Part shown: positions 7,809-17,514 of the stretch, piece by piece
Layout of the letters: each line of letters starts with the position of its first letter
Position numbering within the stretch: position 1 is the stretch's first letter
Assembly (NCBI RefSeq): GCF_016728505.1
Contig: NZ_CP068159.1
Span: forward strand, 2,170,001 to 2,234,000
Reading direction: 5' to 3'
Length of the DNA stretch: 64,000 nucleotides
Source of the DNA: Corynebacterium riegelii
GTDB taxonomy: Bacteria; Actinomycetota; Actinomycetes; Mycobacteriales; Mycobacteriaceae
Notes under the pieces: generated by a model
Databases searched by the model: none
Seen by the model: the letters and a program-made list of their open reading frames with translations, nothing else
Told to the model about the DNA's origin: nothing
Position numbers and translations under genes: made by a program

Positions 7809-8977
7809 CTCTTCTTGCCGCGGGCGACATGCAAGTGATCGGTATCGCGTGAACCGGTCGCTGTGTGGTCGCCCTTTCCGGAGGTCGCCGGATCATCAAT
7901 CCACGCAATGTGGTGGCCGAACTTGTCCACTTTGCGACGGTTACCGTGGTCATCAAAGTCAACGTGGTACTTCTTGTCGTCCGGTTGACGGCGCCCAGCC
8001 TTGAGATCTGCACGGTCCTTGATTACGGACGCAATTGCAGTCACTACGAGTACTCCGACAATCACGCCGAGGGAGGTGACCGTCCCGATTTCCGGCACGC
8101 CCAAGCCCTCTCCGCCGTTGATGAAGGACAGGTTGTTCTCGTGCAGTGCGTGCAGCAGCAGCTTCACACCGATGAAGCCGAGCACGACTGCCAGGCCGTA
8201 TGGCAGGTAGACGAGTTTGTCCAGCAGACCGTTCAGCAGGAAGTAGAGCTGACGCAGCCCAAGCAGCGCAAACGCGTTGGCGGTAAACACCAGGAACGCT
8301 TCCTGGGTGATGCCGTAGATGGCCGGGATGGAATCGAATGCGAACATCACGTCGATAAATCCAATGGACAGCAGCGCGACGAACAGCGGGGTTACAGCCC
8401 GCTTGCCAGCCTGTGTGCGTGACACCAGTCGGTCACCGTGGTACGAGCTGGTCACCGGGATGACCTTGCGCAGGGTCTTGACCACAAACATGTCGTTCGG
8501 GTCCGGATCCTCCTGGTCGGTCGCTTCGTCATACACCAGCTTGATCGCGGTGTAGATGAGGAAGGCGGCGAAGATGTAGAACACATCCGACCAGGCCTCA
8601 ATGATCACGGCGCCAAGCAGGATGAACAACAGACGGAAGATCAGCGCCATCACAATGCCGATCAGCAGCACCTTCTGCTGATACGCACGAGGGATCTTAA
8701 ACGCGCCCATGATCAGCGCGAACACAAACAGGTTGTCCACGGACAGCGAAAGCTCCGTGATGTAACCAGTGAAGAACTGAATGCCGTGTTCTGCGTCCCA
8801 CAGCCACCACACAATGCCACCAAAAATGCAGGCCATGGTCATGTAGAACGCCGCCCACCCACCGGACTCCTTCATGGAGGGCTCGTGCGGGGTGCGCACG
8901 TGGGAAACGAAATCAAAAATGAAAAAACCCAGGATCACTGCAGAAGTGATCAGCCAGATGGACAAAGGCACATGCAT
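7805..8977 (-). CDS. TerC family integral membrane protein (probable Mn efflux)
   Basis: TerC-family membrane protein of 390 residues with about eight to nine helices and the conserved acidic membrane motifs ELSLSVDNLFVFALIMGAF near residue 74 and IDVMFAFDSIPAIYGI near residue 210. Relatives such as Alx and MeeY export or buffer manganese. The C-terminal 80 residues are charged and His/Asp-rich (KYHVDFDDHGNRR), possibly metal-interacting. A yybP-ykoY riboswitch precedes it, so Mn2+-induced translation is expected. The SD GGAGG lies 7-8 nt before ATG 8977 and is part of the switching hairpin. Confidence 0.92.
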   Translation of the reverse strand: MHVPLSIWLITSAVILGFFIFDFVSHVRTPHEPSMKESGGWAAFYMTMACIFGGIVWWLWDAEHGIQFFTGYITELSLSVDNLFVFALIMGAFKIPRAYQQKVLLIGIVMALIFRLLFILLGAVIIEAWSDVFYIFAAFLIYTAIKLVYDEATDQEDPDPNDMFVVKTLRKVIPVTSSYHGDRLVSRTQAGKRAVTPLFVALLSIGFIDVMFAFDSIPAIYGITQEAFLVFTANAFALLGLRQLYFLLNGLLDKLVYLPYGLAVVLGFIGVKLLLHALHENNLSFINGGEGLGVPEIGTVTSLGVIVGVLVVTAIASVIKDRADLKAGRRQPDDKKYHVDFDDHGNRRKVDKFGHHIAWIDDPATSGKGDHTATGSRDTDHLHVARGKKS

Positions 8978-8984
8978 AAGCTTT

Positions 8985-9117
8985 CCTCCGGTCAGAAGTT
9001 ACGTTGAAATGACCGGAGGTCTCCCCCACCTCAATGTTGCGGGGCGGCCCAGACCGGGGCGCGAGATGCGCTGCCGTGCTGACGATCCGGGCACTTACGG
9101 GGTACTCCCCTCCAAGC
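8985..9117 (-). ncRNA. yybP-ykoY manganese riboswitch
   Basis: Read leftward, the aptamer begins GGAGGGGAGTACCCCG (about 9117-9102), contains GGATCGTCAGCACGGC and GTCTGGGCC, and ends GGGGGAGACCTCC near 9014, all hallmarks of the yybP-ykoY Mn2+ class. The expression platform is readable. CCTCCGGTCA (9010-9019) can pair perfectly with TGACCGGAGG (8985-8994), hiding the terC Shine-Dalgarno. The same CCTCC also closes P1 with the 5' GGAGG. Mn binding should therefore stabilise P1 and free the ribosome site. Confidence 0.9.
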
Positions 9118-9124
9118 GCGTCTC

Positions 9125-9130
9125 ACTCTA
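9125..9130 (-). promoter_or_regulatory. -10 element for the riboswitch-terC transcript
   Basis: Minus-strand TAGAGT lies 7 bp before the first aptamer bases, placing the transcription start close to the 5' edge of P1. No clear -35 was seen. Confidence 0.5.
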
Positions 9131-9182
9131 CACCACATGTATTCGGAAGCGCGGTGACACTAGCCTGTGGAACCCAGGTGGC

Positions 9183-9797
9183 CTAAATGGCGAACGGGTC
9201 CTCATTCGGGTCAAGGTGTAGACGCAGCTCGATCGCGTCCGCCACCTCGCGTGCGACTGCCTCGCCGCATTCATCCGCAACGAATGCCGCCGCCATGTCT
9301 GTACCGGCCGAGACTCCTGAGGATGTCCACCGGTCGCGATCATGTACCCAACGCGCAGAGCGGCGCCAATCGATGTCCTGGCCGAAGCTCGTTGCCCACG
9401 CAAACGCGCGCTTGTTACTCGTCGCCGCATACCCTTCCAGAAGCCCGGCCGCGGCGAGTAATGCCGAGCCGGTACACACAGACATCACGACACTGGTGTC
9501 GCTCGCCAGAGATTTGAGAGCGTTGAGGAAGGACTCGTCGTGCGCAAGTTTGCGGGTGCCCCGACCTCCTGGAACGAACAGGACATCACTGCTTTGCGGC
9601 GCATAATCGCCACTTACTTCAAATCGAACACCCTGAGACGAGCCCACAGGTCGCCCATCCGGAGAGAGCAACGTGACTTCCCACCCGTCGACCTTGGAGA
9701 AGACTTCCAGCGGCCCCGCTACGTCTAGAAGCTCGAAGTCCTCAAACAGGACGAAGACAATGTGCTTGGACAAGCGCGGCTTCACTACCTGCTGCAT
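9183..9797 (-). CDS. DJ-1/PfpI family protein
   Basis: Class I glutamine-amidotransferase-like protein of 204 residues. It shows the family's N-terminal glutamate region FELLDVAGPLEVF near residue 20 and the nucleophile elbow VMSVCTGSALLAAAGLLEG near residue 105, with Cys as the probable nucleophile. A fused AraC DNA-binding domain, common in relatives, is absent. Substrate is unknown; isonitrile hydratase-like or glyoxalase-like roles are possible. The start abuts the ftsK stop, so it is probably translated from the ftsK transcript. Confidence 0.85.
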   Translation of the reverse strand: MQQVVKPRLSKHIVFVLFEDFELLDVAGPLEVFSKVDGWEVTLLSPDGRPVGSSQGVRFEVSGDYAPQSSDVLFVPGGRGTRKLAHDESFLNALKSLASDTSVVMSVCTGSALLAAAGLLEGYAATSNKRAFAWATSFGQDIDWRRSARWVHDRDRWTSSGVSAGTDMAAAFVADECGEAVAREVADAIELRLHLDPNEDPFAI

Positions 9798-12700
9798 CTA
9801 GAACGCGCCGCCGGTCGGGTTGTACGTCGCCTGCACGGTGCGGGTGTCATCATCCGTATCGGAGTCACCGCTTGCTTGCGCCTCATCCTGCTCCAGACCT
9901 GCTTCCTTCGGCGCTTCGGCAGGATCGGCTCCCTTGATCATCCAGATGATCGTCTCAAGCTCCTCAGGCTTGACCAGCACCTCGCGAGCCTTCGAGCCTT
10001 CGGAGGGGCCGACAACGCCACGCGATTCCATGAGGTCCATCAGGCGACCCGCCTTGGCAAAGCCGATGCGCAGCTTGCGCTGCAGCATGGAGGTCGACCC
10101 CAGCTGGGAGGTAACCACAAGCTCGACCGCTTCGAGGAGGTCGTCGAGGTCTTTACCAATGTCATCATCAATAACCTTGGCTTCGGCCTGCTTGTCCTCG
10201 GTCACACCTTCGACGTACTCGGGCTCATCCTGGGACTTCGCGGCGTCTACAACCGCCTGGATTTCCTCATCCGTCACAAACGCACCCTGCAAACGCTGCG
10301 GCTTGCCAGCGCCCTGCGGAATGAACAGGCCATCGCCCATACCGATGAGCTTTTCTGCACCCGCCTGGTCCAGAATGACTCGCGAGTCCGTCAGCGAGGA
10401 GGTAGCAAACGCCAGACGCGACGGCACGTTGGTCTTAATCAGACCGGTCACCACATCTACCGACGGACGCTGCGTTGCCAACACCAGGTGGATACCTGCC
10501 GCGCGGGCCTTCTGGGTGATGCGCACGATGGAGTCTTCGATCTCTTTCGGTGCCGTCATCATCAGATCCGCCAGCTCATCCACCACACACACGATGAACG
10601 GGTATGGGCGCATCTCACGCTCAGAGCCCGGAGGTGCCGTGATCTCGCCGCTGCGAACCTTGCGGTTGTAGTCCTTGATGTGGCGCACGCGCGCGGACTT
10701 CATGTCCATGTAGCGCTGCTCCATCTCCTCAACCAGCCACTGCAGTGCGGCTGCCGCCTTCTTCGGCTGCGTGATAATCGGCGTGATCAGGTGCGGGATG
10801 CCCTCATATGGCGTCAGCTCCACCATCTTCGGATCCACCAGAATCAGGCGCACTTCCTCCGGGGTCGCGCGGGTAAGCAGCGACACCAGCATAGAGTTCA
10901 CAAACGCCGACTTACCGGAACCAGTAGAGCCCGCGACCAGCAGGTGTGGCATCTTCTGCACGCTGGCGGAAACGAAGTCGCCTTCGATGTCCTTACCAAG
11001 GCCGATGAGCATCGGGTCCGGGTCAGCGGCCACCTTCGGCGCGTCCAGCACGTCACGCAGGCGCACCATCTCACGGTCCTGGTTAGGCACCTCAATGCCC
11101 ACAGCGGACTTGCCCGGGATCGGAGTCAGCAAACGCACATTGTCCGTAGCCACGGCATACGCCAGGTTGGACTGCAGGTTGGTGATCTTGGAAACCTTGA
11201 CACCTGGGCCCAGCTCAACCTCGTAGCGGGTCACTGTCGGGCCACGGCTAAACCCGGTCACAGTCGCGTCAACGTTGAATTCTTCAAACACGTCCGTGAT
11301 GGCCTCGATCATGCGGTCGTTGGCCTCAGTGCGCGTCTTCGGAGCATTGCCGGGAACCAGCAAGCTTGTCGACGGCAACGTGTAGTCCCCCGCCGCCACC
11401 TTCCGCGCCTCCTGCTGCGCAGGGTTCACCGGCGTTGTTGGTGCCTGTTGCTTTGCAACCTCAGACTTCGGCGTGCTTGCCGGCACCGCGGCAGCATCGA
11501 CGCCGCTTCGCGCAATGATGGCCTGGCGCATCGCCTCACGCGAAGTCCCAACAGCATCGGGTGCGGGGACTGCCGGCTGCGGTTGTGTGACCGGCTCACG
11601 ATCCAGCACGCGTGTCTCTTCGACAGCCGGCGCGGGCTTGGCCGCAGGCTTTCGTTCCGGCTCCGGGGAATCAGCTACGTCTTCAGCAAAGTCGTAGACC
11701 GTATCCCCGTCTGCCGGGTAGTTATCCATCGGCGTGCGGGCTTGTGCAGGAGCAGGTGTCGGCGCAGGTGTCGGTGCCGGCGTCGGTACCGGCGTCTGAC
11801 GCACCCGTGGACGACGCGACGAGCGTGGGCGCTCCACCACCGTCGTCTCCTCAGGCTCACGTGGGCGGCGCTCGCGTCCCTCGGCTATGTCCTCAAGGTC
11901 TCGGTCAACGTGACTGTAGCGGTCATCGCTGTCAGCGTCTGCGTCTTCATCCTCGAAGAACTCTTCCTCGCCTTTCTCACGCACCCTGGCAAAGAGCCCA
12001 ACAAGGTAGTCATAGGTCTGACGGGTAGTAATGCCGGTTGTCTTGAGTGCGCCGTACACAATGAGCAGCGCCAGCAGGGGTACCGCAACAAACGGAGTAA
12101 AGGCTACAGACAGGACACCGCCGACAAGTGTGCCAATAGCACCGCCGGCAATCTTGCGTGTCTCCCAATCCGCTGGAGTACCCGCAAATACGTGAATCAT
12201 GCCCAGCATGCCCACAGCGATGATGCTGATTCCCAGTGCCACGCGGCCACGCACAGCGTTTGCCGTACGCACGTTGAGCATCAGCGCAATCGCAATACCT
12301 ACCAGGACAATCGGCAGGATCAGCGCACCGGCACCAATAACCCAATGGCAGGCCTGAGCGATCACACTACCGACGGGTCCAGCAATGTCCATCCATACGG
12401 ACGCACCAATAATTGCGGAAAGTCCGATAAGAACAAGGCCCCATGCATCGGCGTGAACATTGATATCTTCACTGTCACGTTCCCTCATGGGATCTTCCGA
12501 TTCCTCCTGGACTTCAACCTTTGCGCGGGATTTTCTCCTACGCGGTACATCTTCTTGCTCAGCATCATCAAACGAGGAGTCAAACGGATCAAAGTCCGTT
12601 TCCTCTTCATCGCGCCGACGGCGACGCCCGCCGCCAAGACCAGCGCCGAGACCTGCGCCAAGACCTGCGACAGCGGATCCCACCCAACGGGTCGCAGACC

Positions 12701-12905
12701 CCAGCGTGCTGCCAACAACCTTGGTTGCAGAACCGACGCGCTCATTGGCAGTGTCCGCGGCGACCATAGATGAGGTCGGCGGATGTGTCATGGACGCGGG
12801 CGCACCATAATCACGGTCACGTGAGGCTGCGTATCGGCTGCTCGAATACCCTCTTGACGCGGGGTGCGAGCGCGGCGAACGTGGTGCCGGGTTTTTGACA
12901 GACAT
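9798..12905 (-). CDS. ftsK: DNA translocase FtsK
   Basis: Septal DNA pump that clears chromosome termini and activates XerCD at division. The 1035-residue protein has a basic/acidic head, about four membrane helices (roughly residues 155-320), a Pro-rich linker with [15 protein letters not shown] near residue 380, the RecA-like motor with Walker [11 protein letters not shown] near residue 658, and a winged-helix gamma domain ([20 protein letters not shown]). It then has an acidic tail of about 50 residues. Minus-strand TAGAGT ends 7 nt before ATG 12905, suggesting a leaderless message. It heads the ftsK-pgsA region. Confidence 0.96.
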   Translation of the reverse strand: MSVKNPAPRSPRSHPASRGYSSSRYAASRDRDYGAPASMTHPPTSSMVAADTANERVGSATKVVGSTLGSATRWVGSAVAGLGAGLGAGLGGGRRRRRDEEETDFDPFDSSFDDAEQEDVPRRRKSRAKVEVQEESEDPMRERDSEDINVHADAWGLVLIGLSAIIGASVWMDIAGPVGSVIAQACHWVIGAGALILPIVLVGIAIALMLNVRTANAVRGRVALGISIIAVGMLGMIHVFAGTPADWETRKIAGGAIGTLVGGVLSVAFTPFVAVPLLALLIVYGALKTTGITTRQTYDYLVGLFARVREKGEEEFFEDEDADADSDDRYSHVDRDLEDIAEGRERRPREPEETTVVERPRSSRRPRVRQTPVPTPAPTPAPTPAPAQARTPMDNYPADGDTVYDFAEDVADSPEPERKPAAKPAPAVEETRVLDREPVTQPQPAVPAPDAVGTSREAMRQAIIARSGVDAAAVPASTPKSEVAKQQAPTTPVNPAQQEARKVAAGDYTLPSTSLLVPGNAPKTRTEANDRMIEAITDVFEEFNVDATVTGFSRGPTVTRYEVELGPGVKVSKITNLQSNLAYAVATDNVRLLTPIPGKSAVGIEVPNQDREMVRLRDVLDAPKVAADPDPMLIGLGKDIEGDFVSASVQKMPHLLVAGSTGSGKSAFVNSMLVSLLTRATPEEVRLILVDPKMVELTPYEGIPHLITPIITQPKKAAAALQWLVEEMEQRYMDMKSARVRHIKDYNRKVRSGEITAPPGSEREMRPYPFIVCVVDELADLMMTAPKEIEDSIVRITQKARAAGIHLVLATQRPSVDVVTGLIKTNVPSRLAFATSSLTDSRVILDQAGAEKLIGMGDGLFIPQGAGKPQRLQGAFVTDEEIQAVVDAAKSQDEPEYVEGVTEDKQAEAKVIDDDIGKDLDDLLEAVELVVTSQLGSTSMLQRKLRIGFAKAGRLMDLMESRGVVGPSEGSKAREVLVKPEELETIIWMIKGADPAEAPKEAGLEQDEAQASGDSDTDDDTRTVQATYNPTGGAF

Positions 12906-12964
12906 GGGTGTAACTCTAATACCTCAAGTCACACACGTCACAGTTGCCACACCGGCACGGTATT

Positions 12965-13591
12965 TTAAATCTGTCGCTTCAGCCCCTTGAGCGCCGATGT
13001 GTTGCCGCTAAAACTCACATCAACCGCATCGCGACCGCTCACCCACAACAGCAGTTCGCCTGGCGCTCCACTAACTCGGAGCACGTTGTCCCCACGCTCA
13101 GCCACCCCAGCCTTGCCACCGGCAGTAATAGGCGGCAGATCCTGCGGGGTAAGCACCACAGGTACTTCGCTGCCACGCAACGTCAACGCGGCAAAACGTT
13201 TCACGTAACGCATCAAATCAGCATTGACAGCCTTGCTGAATTCGCGCGGCTGAACTACTCCCCTACCCCGGCGCACGTCTTCATGGTGGATGAAATGCTC
13301 CGCACCATTCATCTTCGCGTCTACAGGCGCAAGCAGCGCCGGCGGTCCGGCCGCCCATTCACGCACAACATCCCCGTACGGCCGCGCCTTCTGCTTCTTC
13401 GTCTCGCGCTCCAGCAGCGGCTTGGCTGCCGGGATCAAAATCCCCGGTGCGGCCCATGGCTTGCGCTCACGGATCAACAAATGCACGGCCAAATCTTGGG
13501 TGGTCCATCCGTCGTTGAGGGTTGGGGCGTCCGGGCCAACGTCCAGAAGCAAAAGCCCAAGACGCTCACGCTCTCTTTGTGCGAAAGTCAT
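12965..13591 (-). CDS. TIGR03085 family (mycothiol-dependent isomerase-like) protein
   Basis: A 208-residue member of the DinB/mycothiol-dependent maleylpyruvate isomerase superfamily, TIGR03085 type. The N-terminal pattern NDGWTTQDLAVHLLIRERKP with PWAAPG is typical; the His of AVHLL and the His pair in EHFIHHEDVRRG near residue 98 would be metal ligands. The exact reaction is unknown. Minus-strand TAGGCT ends 7 nt before ATG 13591, so it is probably leaderless. It is separated by only 58 bp from ftsK downstream. Confidence 0.87.
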   Translation of the reverse strand: MTFAQRERERLGLLLLDVGPDAPTLNDGWTTQDLAVHLLIRERKPWAAPGILIPAAKPLLERETKKQKARPYGDVVREWAAGPPALLAPVDAKMNGAEHFIHHEDVRRGRGVVQPREFSKAVNADLMRYVKRFAALTLRGSEVPVVLTPQDLPPITAGGKAGVAERGDNVLRVSGAPGELLLWVSGRDAVDVSFSGNTSALKGLKRQI

Positions 13592-13622
13592 GCCCCTTAG
13601 CCTAGCCGCACAGATGGAGCCG

Positions 13623-14096
13623 TTAGAACGGCAGCGAAGATCCGCTACCGCTAGACAGCTGCCTGCTCATATCGTTGTAGCCGCGGATAACTGGGGCGAA
13701 CTGCACCACAGTTGGATCCACAGTCACCTGGATACCGCCCGTGCCCCAGCCGAGGTCAGTAGCTGGCTTGCCGTCAACGTAGCAGCCGCTAATGCCGCCC
13801 TTGGCGTTCATCAAACACATGATGGTGTCCTTGTCATAGTGACCAATCACGCGGATGCCCTGCACGCTTGGGTTGCGGAAGTTCGGATCGCCCGGACGAA
13901 TCACGTCGTAGTTCCTCCAAGCCGACGCGTAGCCAGGCTCAAATGGAACCTCGGTTCCCGGTGGCAGCGGGCGACCACCCGTCCAATCCACATCCTCGTC
14001 CGCGTGTGCCGCGGGCGCAAACATCATCGTGGCTACAGTCGCAGCAGCCGCCAACATTCCGGCAGTCTTCTTTGCGGTTCTCTTTGCAGTCCTCAT
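13623..14096 (-). CDS. Secreted protein of unknown function (157 aa)
   Basis: I do not recognise a named family. Residues 1-32 form a Sec signal peptide: a Lys/Arg-rich start (MRTAKRTAKKTAG), a hydrophobic core (LAAAATVATMMFAP) and the cleavage site AAHA-DE. The mature part, about 125 residues, has two Cys in IMCLMNAKGGISGCYVDGKP, likely disulfide-linked, and ends Ser/Gly-rich (QLSSGSGSSLPF). It has no membrane anchor, so it is secreted or cell-wall associated. The dyad-rich gene-free region lies upstream. Confidence 0.8.
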   Translation of the reverse strand: MRTAKRTAKKTAGMLAAAATVATMMFAPAAHADEDVDWTGGRPLPPGTEVPFEPGYASAWRNYDVIRPGDPNFRNPSVQGIRVIGHYDKDTIMCLMNAKGGISGCYVDGKPATDLGWGTGGIQVTVDPTVVQFAPVIRGYNDMSRQLSSGSGSSLPF

Positions 14097-14156
14097 GCCC
14101 CAAAGTGTTGCACGCCCCGTCCAGGCGTGTCTACCCCCTTAGACACACGTCACCCG

Positions 14157-14174
14157 CGCGGGACAGTTCCCGCG
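14157..14174. repeat. GC-rich hairpin
   Basis: Perfect 7-bp dyad CGCGGGA-CAGT-TCCCGCG in the gap upstream of the secreted-protein gene. It has no T-run and is not a standard terminator. Confidence 0.6.
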
Positions 14175-14209
14175 ACGTGCTCGGCTGCCCGGTCCGCCCC
14201 AGTCAACAG

Positions 14210-14319
14210 ATATGCAGGTCTAAATATGCAGGAGTAATGGTCAGAGCACTTTTTCAATAAGGGGCCCGTTAATGAAAATTGGCCGTGACCTGCGAACCTG
14301 CATATCTTCCCCTGCATAT
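14210..14319. repeat. Four-copy ATATGCAGG repeat, two direct and two inverted
   Basis: ATATGCAGG occurs at 14210-14218 and 14224-14232, and its reverse complement at 14297-14305 and 14311-14319. Within each pair the copies start exactly 14 bp apart; the two pairs face each other across 64 bp that contains a further small dyad (GGTCA/TGACC). No gene lies inside. It could be a multi-site operator, a small palindromic element or a site for a DNA-organising protein; nothing in the sequence decides between these. Confidence 0.8.
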
Positions 14320-14405
14320 TTGTTCCAAGGACTGCCTCCAGGCCCGGCTTCAACGACGCACCCCCGGCCCGCGTGAAGAAGTTGGGTTTGACCCCGAAAA
14401 CGTAT

Positions 14406-14446
14406 CTACCCCCTAGACCACAACATTGTGCGGCCCTAGGGGGTAG
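14406..14446. terminator. Long dyad downstream of rnj
   Basis: CTACCCCCTAG (14406-14416) and CTAGGGGGTAG (14436-14446) form a perfect 11-bp inverted repeat, and the loop holds a second dyad, CACAA/TTGTG. It begins 20 bp past the RNase J stop. There is no T-run on the leftward side, so termination is a guess. CTACCCCCTTAG recurs at about 14131-14142. Confidence 0.4.
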
Positions 14447-14465
14447 TACGTGCGATGGCTAACGG

Positions 14466-16517
14466 TTAGAGCGACTCGCGGGACGCTTCCACGTCCTCAT
14501 CATCAATCGGGCCCAGATCAGCGGCCATTGGGACGATGGTCGGCAAAATCACCGGCTCACGCTTGTACTTCTGGGAAATGGCGCGGCCCACCTTGCGGCG
14601 CAGCTGCTGCACCATACGCATCGCATCATTTTCACCCTGGGCAGCCAAATCATCCATCACGGCCTCGACGGCTTCGATGAGCTTCTTGTTGAACTCACGG
14701 TCATCATCAGACCAGCCAGTGGTGGACACAGTCGGCGACTGCAGGAGGCGACCCGTACGGTCATCAATCACACACGTAATAGACAACGCACCACCGGCGG
14801 CCAGCGAAGTACGATCCGCCAGCACGTCCAGGTCCACATCACCCATGGTCTCGCCATCAACGTAGAGCTGACCCACCTGGTACTGGCCAACAACCTTGAT
14901 CTTGCCCTTGGTCATATCCACAACCACGCCGTTTTGCGCAAGCGCGGTGTTCTCCGGGCGCACGCCCGTAGAGATAGCAAGCTCCTTGTTGGCGCGCATG
15001 TGGCGCCACTCGCCGTGCACCGGCATCGCGCACGTCGGACGTGCAGCGTTGTACAGCGCAAGCAGCTCTCCTGCATAACCGTGGCCAGAGGCGTGGACGT
15101 GAGCCTCCGCGTTGGTGATCACGTTGGCACCAATCTGGGCGAGGTTGTTGATCACGGCGAAGACTGCTTCCTCGTTGCCCGGGATGAGCGAGGAGGAGAA
15201 GATGATCGTGTCACCGTCACGAATCGTGATCTGGCGGTGCTCGCGACGTGACATACGGCTCAGCGCCGCCATCGGCTCACCCTGCGTACCAGTGGTGATC
15301 AGCACCGTCTTGTGCGGTGCCATCTTCGCGGCCTCTTCGATCGGGATGATCGTGCCCTTCGGAGCCTTAAGCAGGCTCATCTTCTCCGCAATCTCCATGT
15401 TGCGCATCATGGAACGACCGTTGAACGCCACCTTGCGGTTGTTCGCCACAGCAGCGTTAATGGCCATCTGGACACGCGCCACGTTGGAGGCGAAAGACGA
15501 GATCACCACCCGCTGGCGAGCCTGGCTGACCAGGCGGGTCAACGTCTCCTCAATGCCAGCCTCCGAGGAAGAAATGCCCGGGATGGTGGCGTTGGTGGAG
15601 TCACACATGAACAGGTCAATGCCCTCATCGCCGTAGCGGGACAGCGCCGGGACATCCGTTGGCTTGCCGTCGTACGGCGTTTGGTCCAGCTTCACGTCAC
15701 CAGTCATGACAACGTGGCCAGCGCCAGTCTTGATAGACACACCCAGGCACTCCGGAATGGAGTGGTTCACATGCCAGAAACGCACGCGGAACGGACCGAC
15801 GTTAATGTCAGAGTCCTTGTTTACCTCGTGCAGCTTCGGACGCTGGCGGTGCTCCTGCGTCTTCGCGGCGATCAGCGCGTTGGTGAAGCGGGATGCGTAA
15901 ATCGGGATATCGTGACGCAGCTTCAACAGCCACGGAATCGCACCGATGTGGTCCTCGTGGCCGTGGGTGACAATCAGCGCCTCGACCTTATCCAGCTTGT
16001 TTTCAATCGGACCGAAGTCAGGCAGCACCAAGTCCACGCCCGGCTCACCGGAGTTCGGGAACAACACACCACAGTCCACAATGAGCAGGCGGCCGTTGTA
16101 CTCGAAGACGGTCATGTTTCGACCAACCTCAGAAATACCACCAAGCGCGTAGATACGCAGCGTGTTGTTCGCCGGCTTCGGCGGTGCCGGCAGGCGCTTG
16201 GTCAGGTCAGCACCCTGCATGGACTTCATTGGGTTACGACGTTCACCGCGACCCTCGCCACCGTGATTGCCACCACGGCCGCGACCACGACGGCGGCGAC
16301 CATTGCCGCCGCCCTGGTTGTTGCCATTGTTTCCACCACGGCCGCCGCCGTTGGCATTGCCCTTCGCACCGCCCTTGGTGTTGTTATCTACACCAAAATC
16401 GCCGCCCTCTTGGGCGGCTGGGTTTTCAGGTGCCTGGAATACGGGCTGCTGGTCTGCAGCCTCCGGCGGCCCGGCTTTGCGCGTAACTTTGCGTGCGCGG
16501 TTACGGGGTTCATTCAT
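14466..16517 (-). CDS. rnj: Ribonuclease J
   Basis: Metallo-beta-lactamase/beta-CASP nuclease with 5' exonuclease and endonuclease activity in RNA maturation and decay. The 683-residue protein has a 115-residue low-complexity basic/Gly-Asn head (GGNNGNNQGGGNGRRRRGRG) that may bind RNA, the catalytic HGHEDH at 185-190, and a C-terminal domain ending DEDVEASRESL. The head is typical of actinobacterial RNase J and absent from the Bacillus enzyme. It begins 2 bp after the dapA stop, so dapB-thyX-dapA-rnj is probably co-transcribed in part. Confidence 0.95.
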   Translation of the reverse strand: MNEPRNRARKVTRKAGPPEAADQQPVFQAPENPAAQEGGDFGVDNNTKGGAKGNANGGGRGGNNGNNQGGGNGRRRRGRGRGGNHGGEGRGERRNPMKSMQGADLTKRLPAPPKPANNTLRIYALGGISEVGRNMTVFEYNGRLLIVDCGVLFPNSGEPGVDLVLPDFGPIENKLDKVEALIVTHGHEDHIGAIPWLLKLRHDIPIYASRFTNALIAAKTQEHRQRPKLHEVNKDSDINVGPFRVRFWHVNHSIPECLGVSIKTGAGHVVMTGDVKLDQTPYDGKPTDVPALSRYGDEGIDLFMCDSTNATIPGISSSEAGIEETLTRLVSQARQRVVISSFASNVARVQMAINAAVANNRKVAFNGRSMMRNMEIAEKMSLLKAPKGTIIPIEEAAKMAPHKTVLITTGTQGEPMAALSRMSRREHRQITIRDGDTIIFSSSLIPGNEEAVFAVINNLAQIGANVITNAEAHVHASGHGYAGELLALYNAARPTCAMPVHGEWRHMRANKELAISTGVRPENTALAQNGVVVDMTKGKIKVVGQYQVGQLYVDGETMGDVDLDVLADRTSLAAGGALSITCVIDDRTGRLLQSPTVSTTGWSDDDREFNKKLIEAVEAVMDDLAAQGENDAMRMVQQLRRKVGRAISQKYKREPVILPTIVPMAADLGPIDDEDVEASRESL

Positions 16518-16519
16518 AT

Positions 16520-17428
16520 TTAGAGGACTCCAACTTTCTCCATGTCATGTCGGAGCGCCGCAACCTGTGCCTCGGTCGCCGGTGCGACTGGCAGGCGGGG
16601 ATCTCCGACCTCAATGCCCTGCAAACGCAAGGCTGCTTTCGCGAATGTGACACCACCCATTACAGCCTGATGGTGTGCTAGCACGTTAATGATGTTGGCG
16701 TTAATCTCCCTCGAACGGGCGAGGTCGCCAGCCTCAAAACTTGTGAGCAATTCCCGCAGAGCACGCGGCGCCGCGTGCCCCACCACGGAGATAAAGCCAG
16801 TCGCACCCATTGCCAACCACGGCAGGTTCAGCGGGTCATCGCCCGAGTACCAAGCAAGGTCAGTGTTTTGGATCAGTGCCGACGCCTCCGCGAAGTTACC
16901 CTTCGCGTCCTTGACTGCCTGAACGGTATCCAGCTCGGCGAGGCGTGCGATCACGCTTCCGTCAATAGGAATGCCAGAACGGCCCGGAATGTCATACAGG
17001 CAGATCGGCAGATCCGTCGCACCTGCAACTGCCGCGAAGTGGGCGTAGACGCCCTCCTGCGAAGGCTTGGAGTAATACGGGGTAACTACCAAAAGGCCGT
17101 CAGCACCAGCATCTGCAGATGCTTTCGCCAGCTCAATCGTGGTAGCAGTGCTGTTCGTACCCGCGCCAGCGATCAGCTTGGCACGGTCGCCTACTTCCTC
17201 CTTGACTGCCTGAAGTAAAGCGACCTTTTCTTCAGTGGTGGTGGTTGGGGATTCGCCGGTGGTGCCGGCAAGGACGAGTGCGTCCAGCCCATTGTCCACA
17301 AGGTGGGCAGCCAACCTACGCCCGGCCGCGAGATCAAGTTTGCCGTTTGCATCAAACGGAGTGACCATCGCGACACAGGCGGTGCCGAACGTCTCAGCGC
17401 CGCGGTTAGCTATCAATGATGTGCCCAT
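16520..17428 (-). CDS. dapA: 4-hydroxy-tetrahydrodipicolinate synthase
   Basis: Condenses pyruvate with aspartate semialdehyde, the committed step to lysine and meso-diaminopimelate for the cell wall. The 302-residue TIM-barrel protein shows [19 protein letters not shown] near residue 55, the tyrosine region [13 protein letters not shown] near 142, and the Schiff-base lysine in [10 protein letters not shown] near 168. I chose ATG 17428 (MGTSLIAN) because minus-strand TAGTCT ends 8 nt upstream, pointing to a leaderless transcript; a TTG two codons earlier is the alternative. Confidence 0.95.
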   Translation of the reverse strand: MGTSLIANRGAETFGTACVAMVTPFDANGKLDLAAGRRLAAHLVDNGLDALVLAGTTGESPTTTTEEKVALLQAVKEEVGDRAKLIAGAGTNSTATTIELAKASADAGADGLLVVTPYYSKPSQEGVYAHFAAVAGATDLPICLYDIPGRSGIPIDGSVIARLAELDTVQAVKDAKGNFAEASALIQNTDLAWYSGDDPLNLPWLAMGATGFISVVGHAAPRALRELLTSFEAGDLARSREINANIINVLAHHQAVMGGVTFAKAALRLQGIEVGDPRLPVAPATEAQVAALRHDMEKVGVL

Positions 17429-17514
17429 GGGCAAATAGACTACCCTGTTTCACCCCCAAGTTTGCACAAGAGCACACCAATAGCGGACAAAACCCTCCGC
17501 AACCCGTAGGTAAA

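Larger units (their letters stand above)
14097..14465. other. 370-bp gene-free, dyad-rich region
   Basis: This gap between rnj and the secreted-protein gene has no supported reading frame. It holds three structures listed separately: the hairpin at 14157, the ATATGCAGG repeats at 14210-14319 and the 11-bp dyad at 14406. A small RNA cannot be ruled out. Confidence 0.6.

Noticed and set aside
9762-12773. Rightward 1003-residue open frame opposite ftsK
   Set aside because: Arg/His/Cys-rich translation without family motifs; it is an antisense shadow of ftsK, whose motifs are clear.
14210-14319. CRISPR-like array
   Set aside because: Only four 9-bp units in mixed orientation, and no cas genes nearby.
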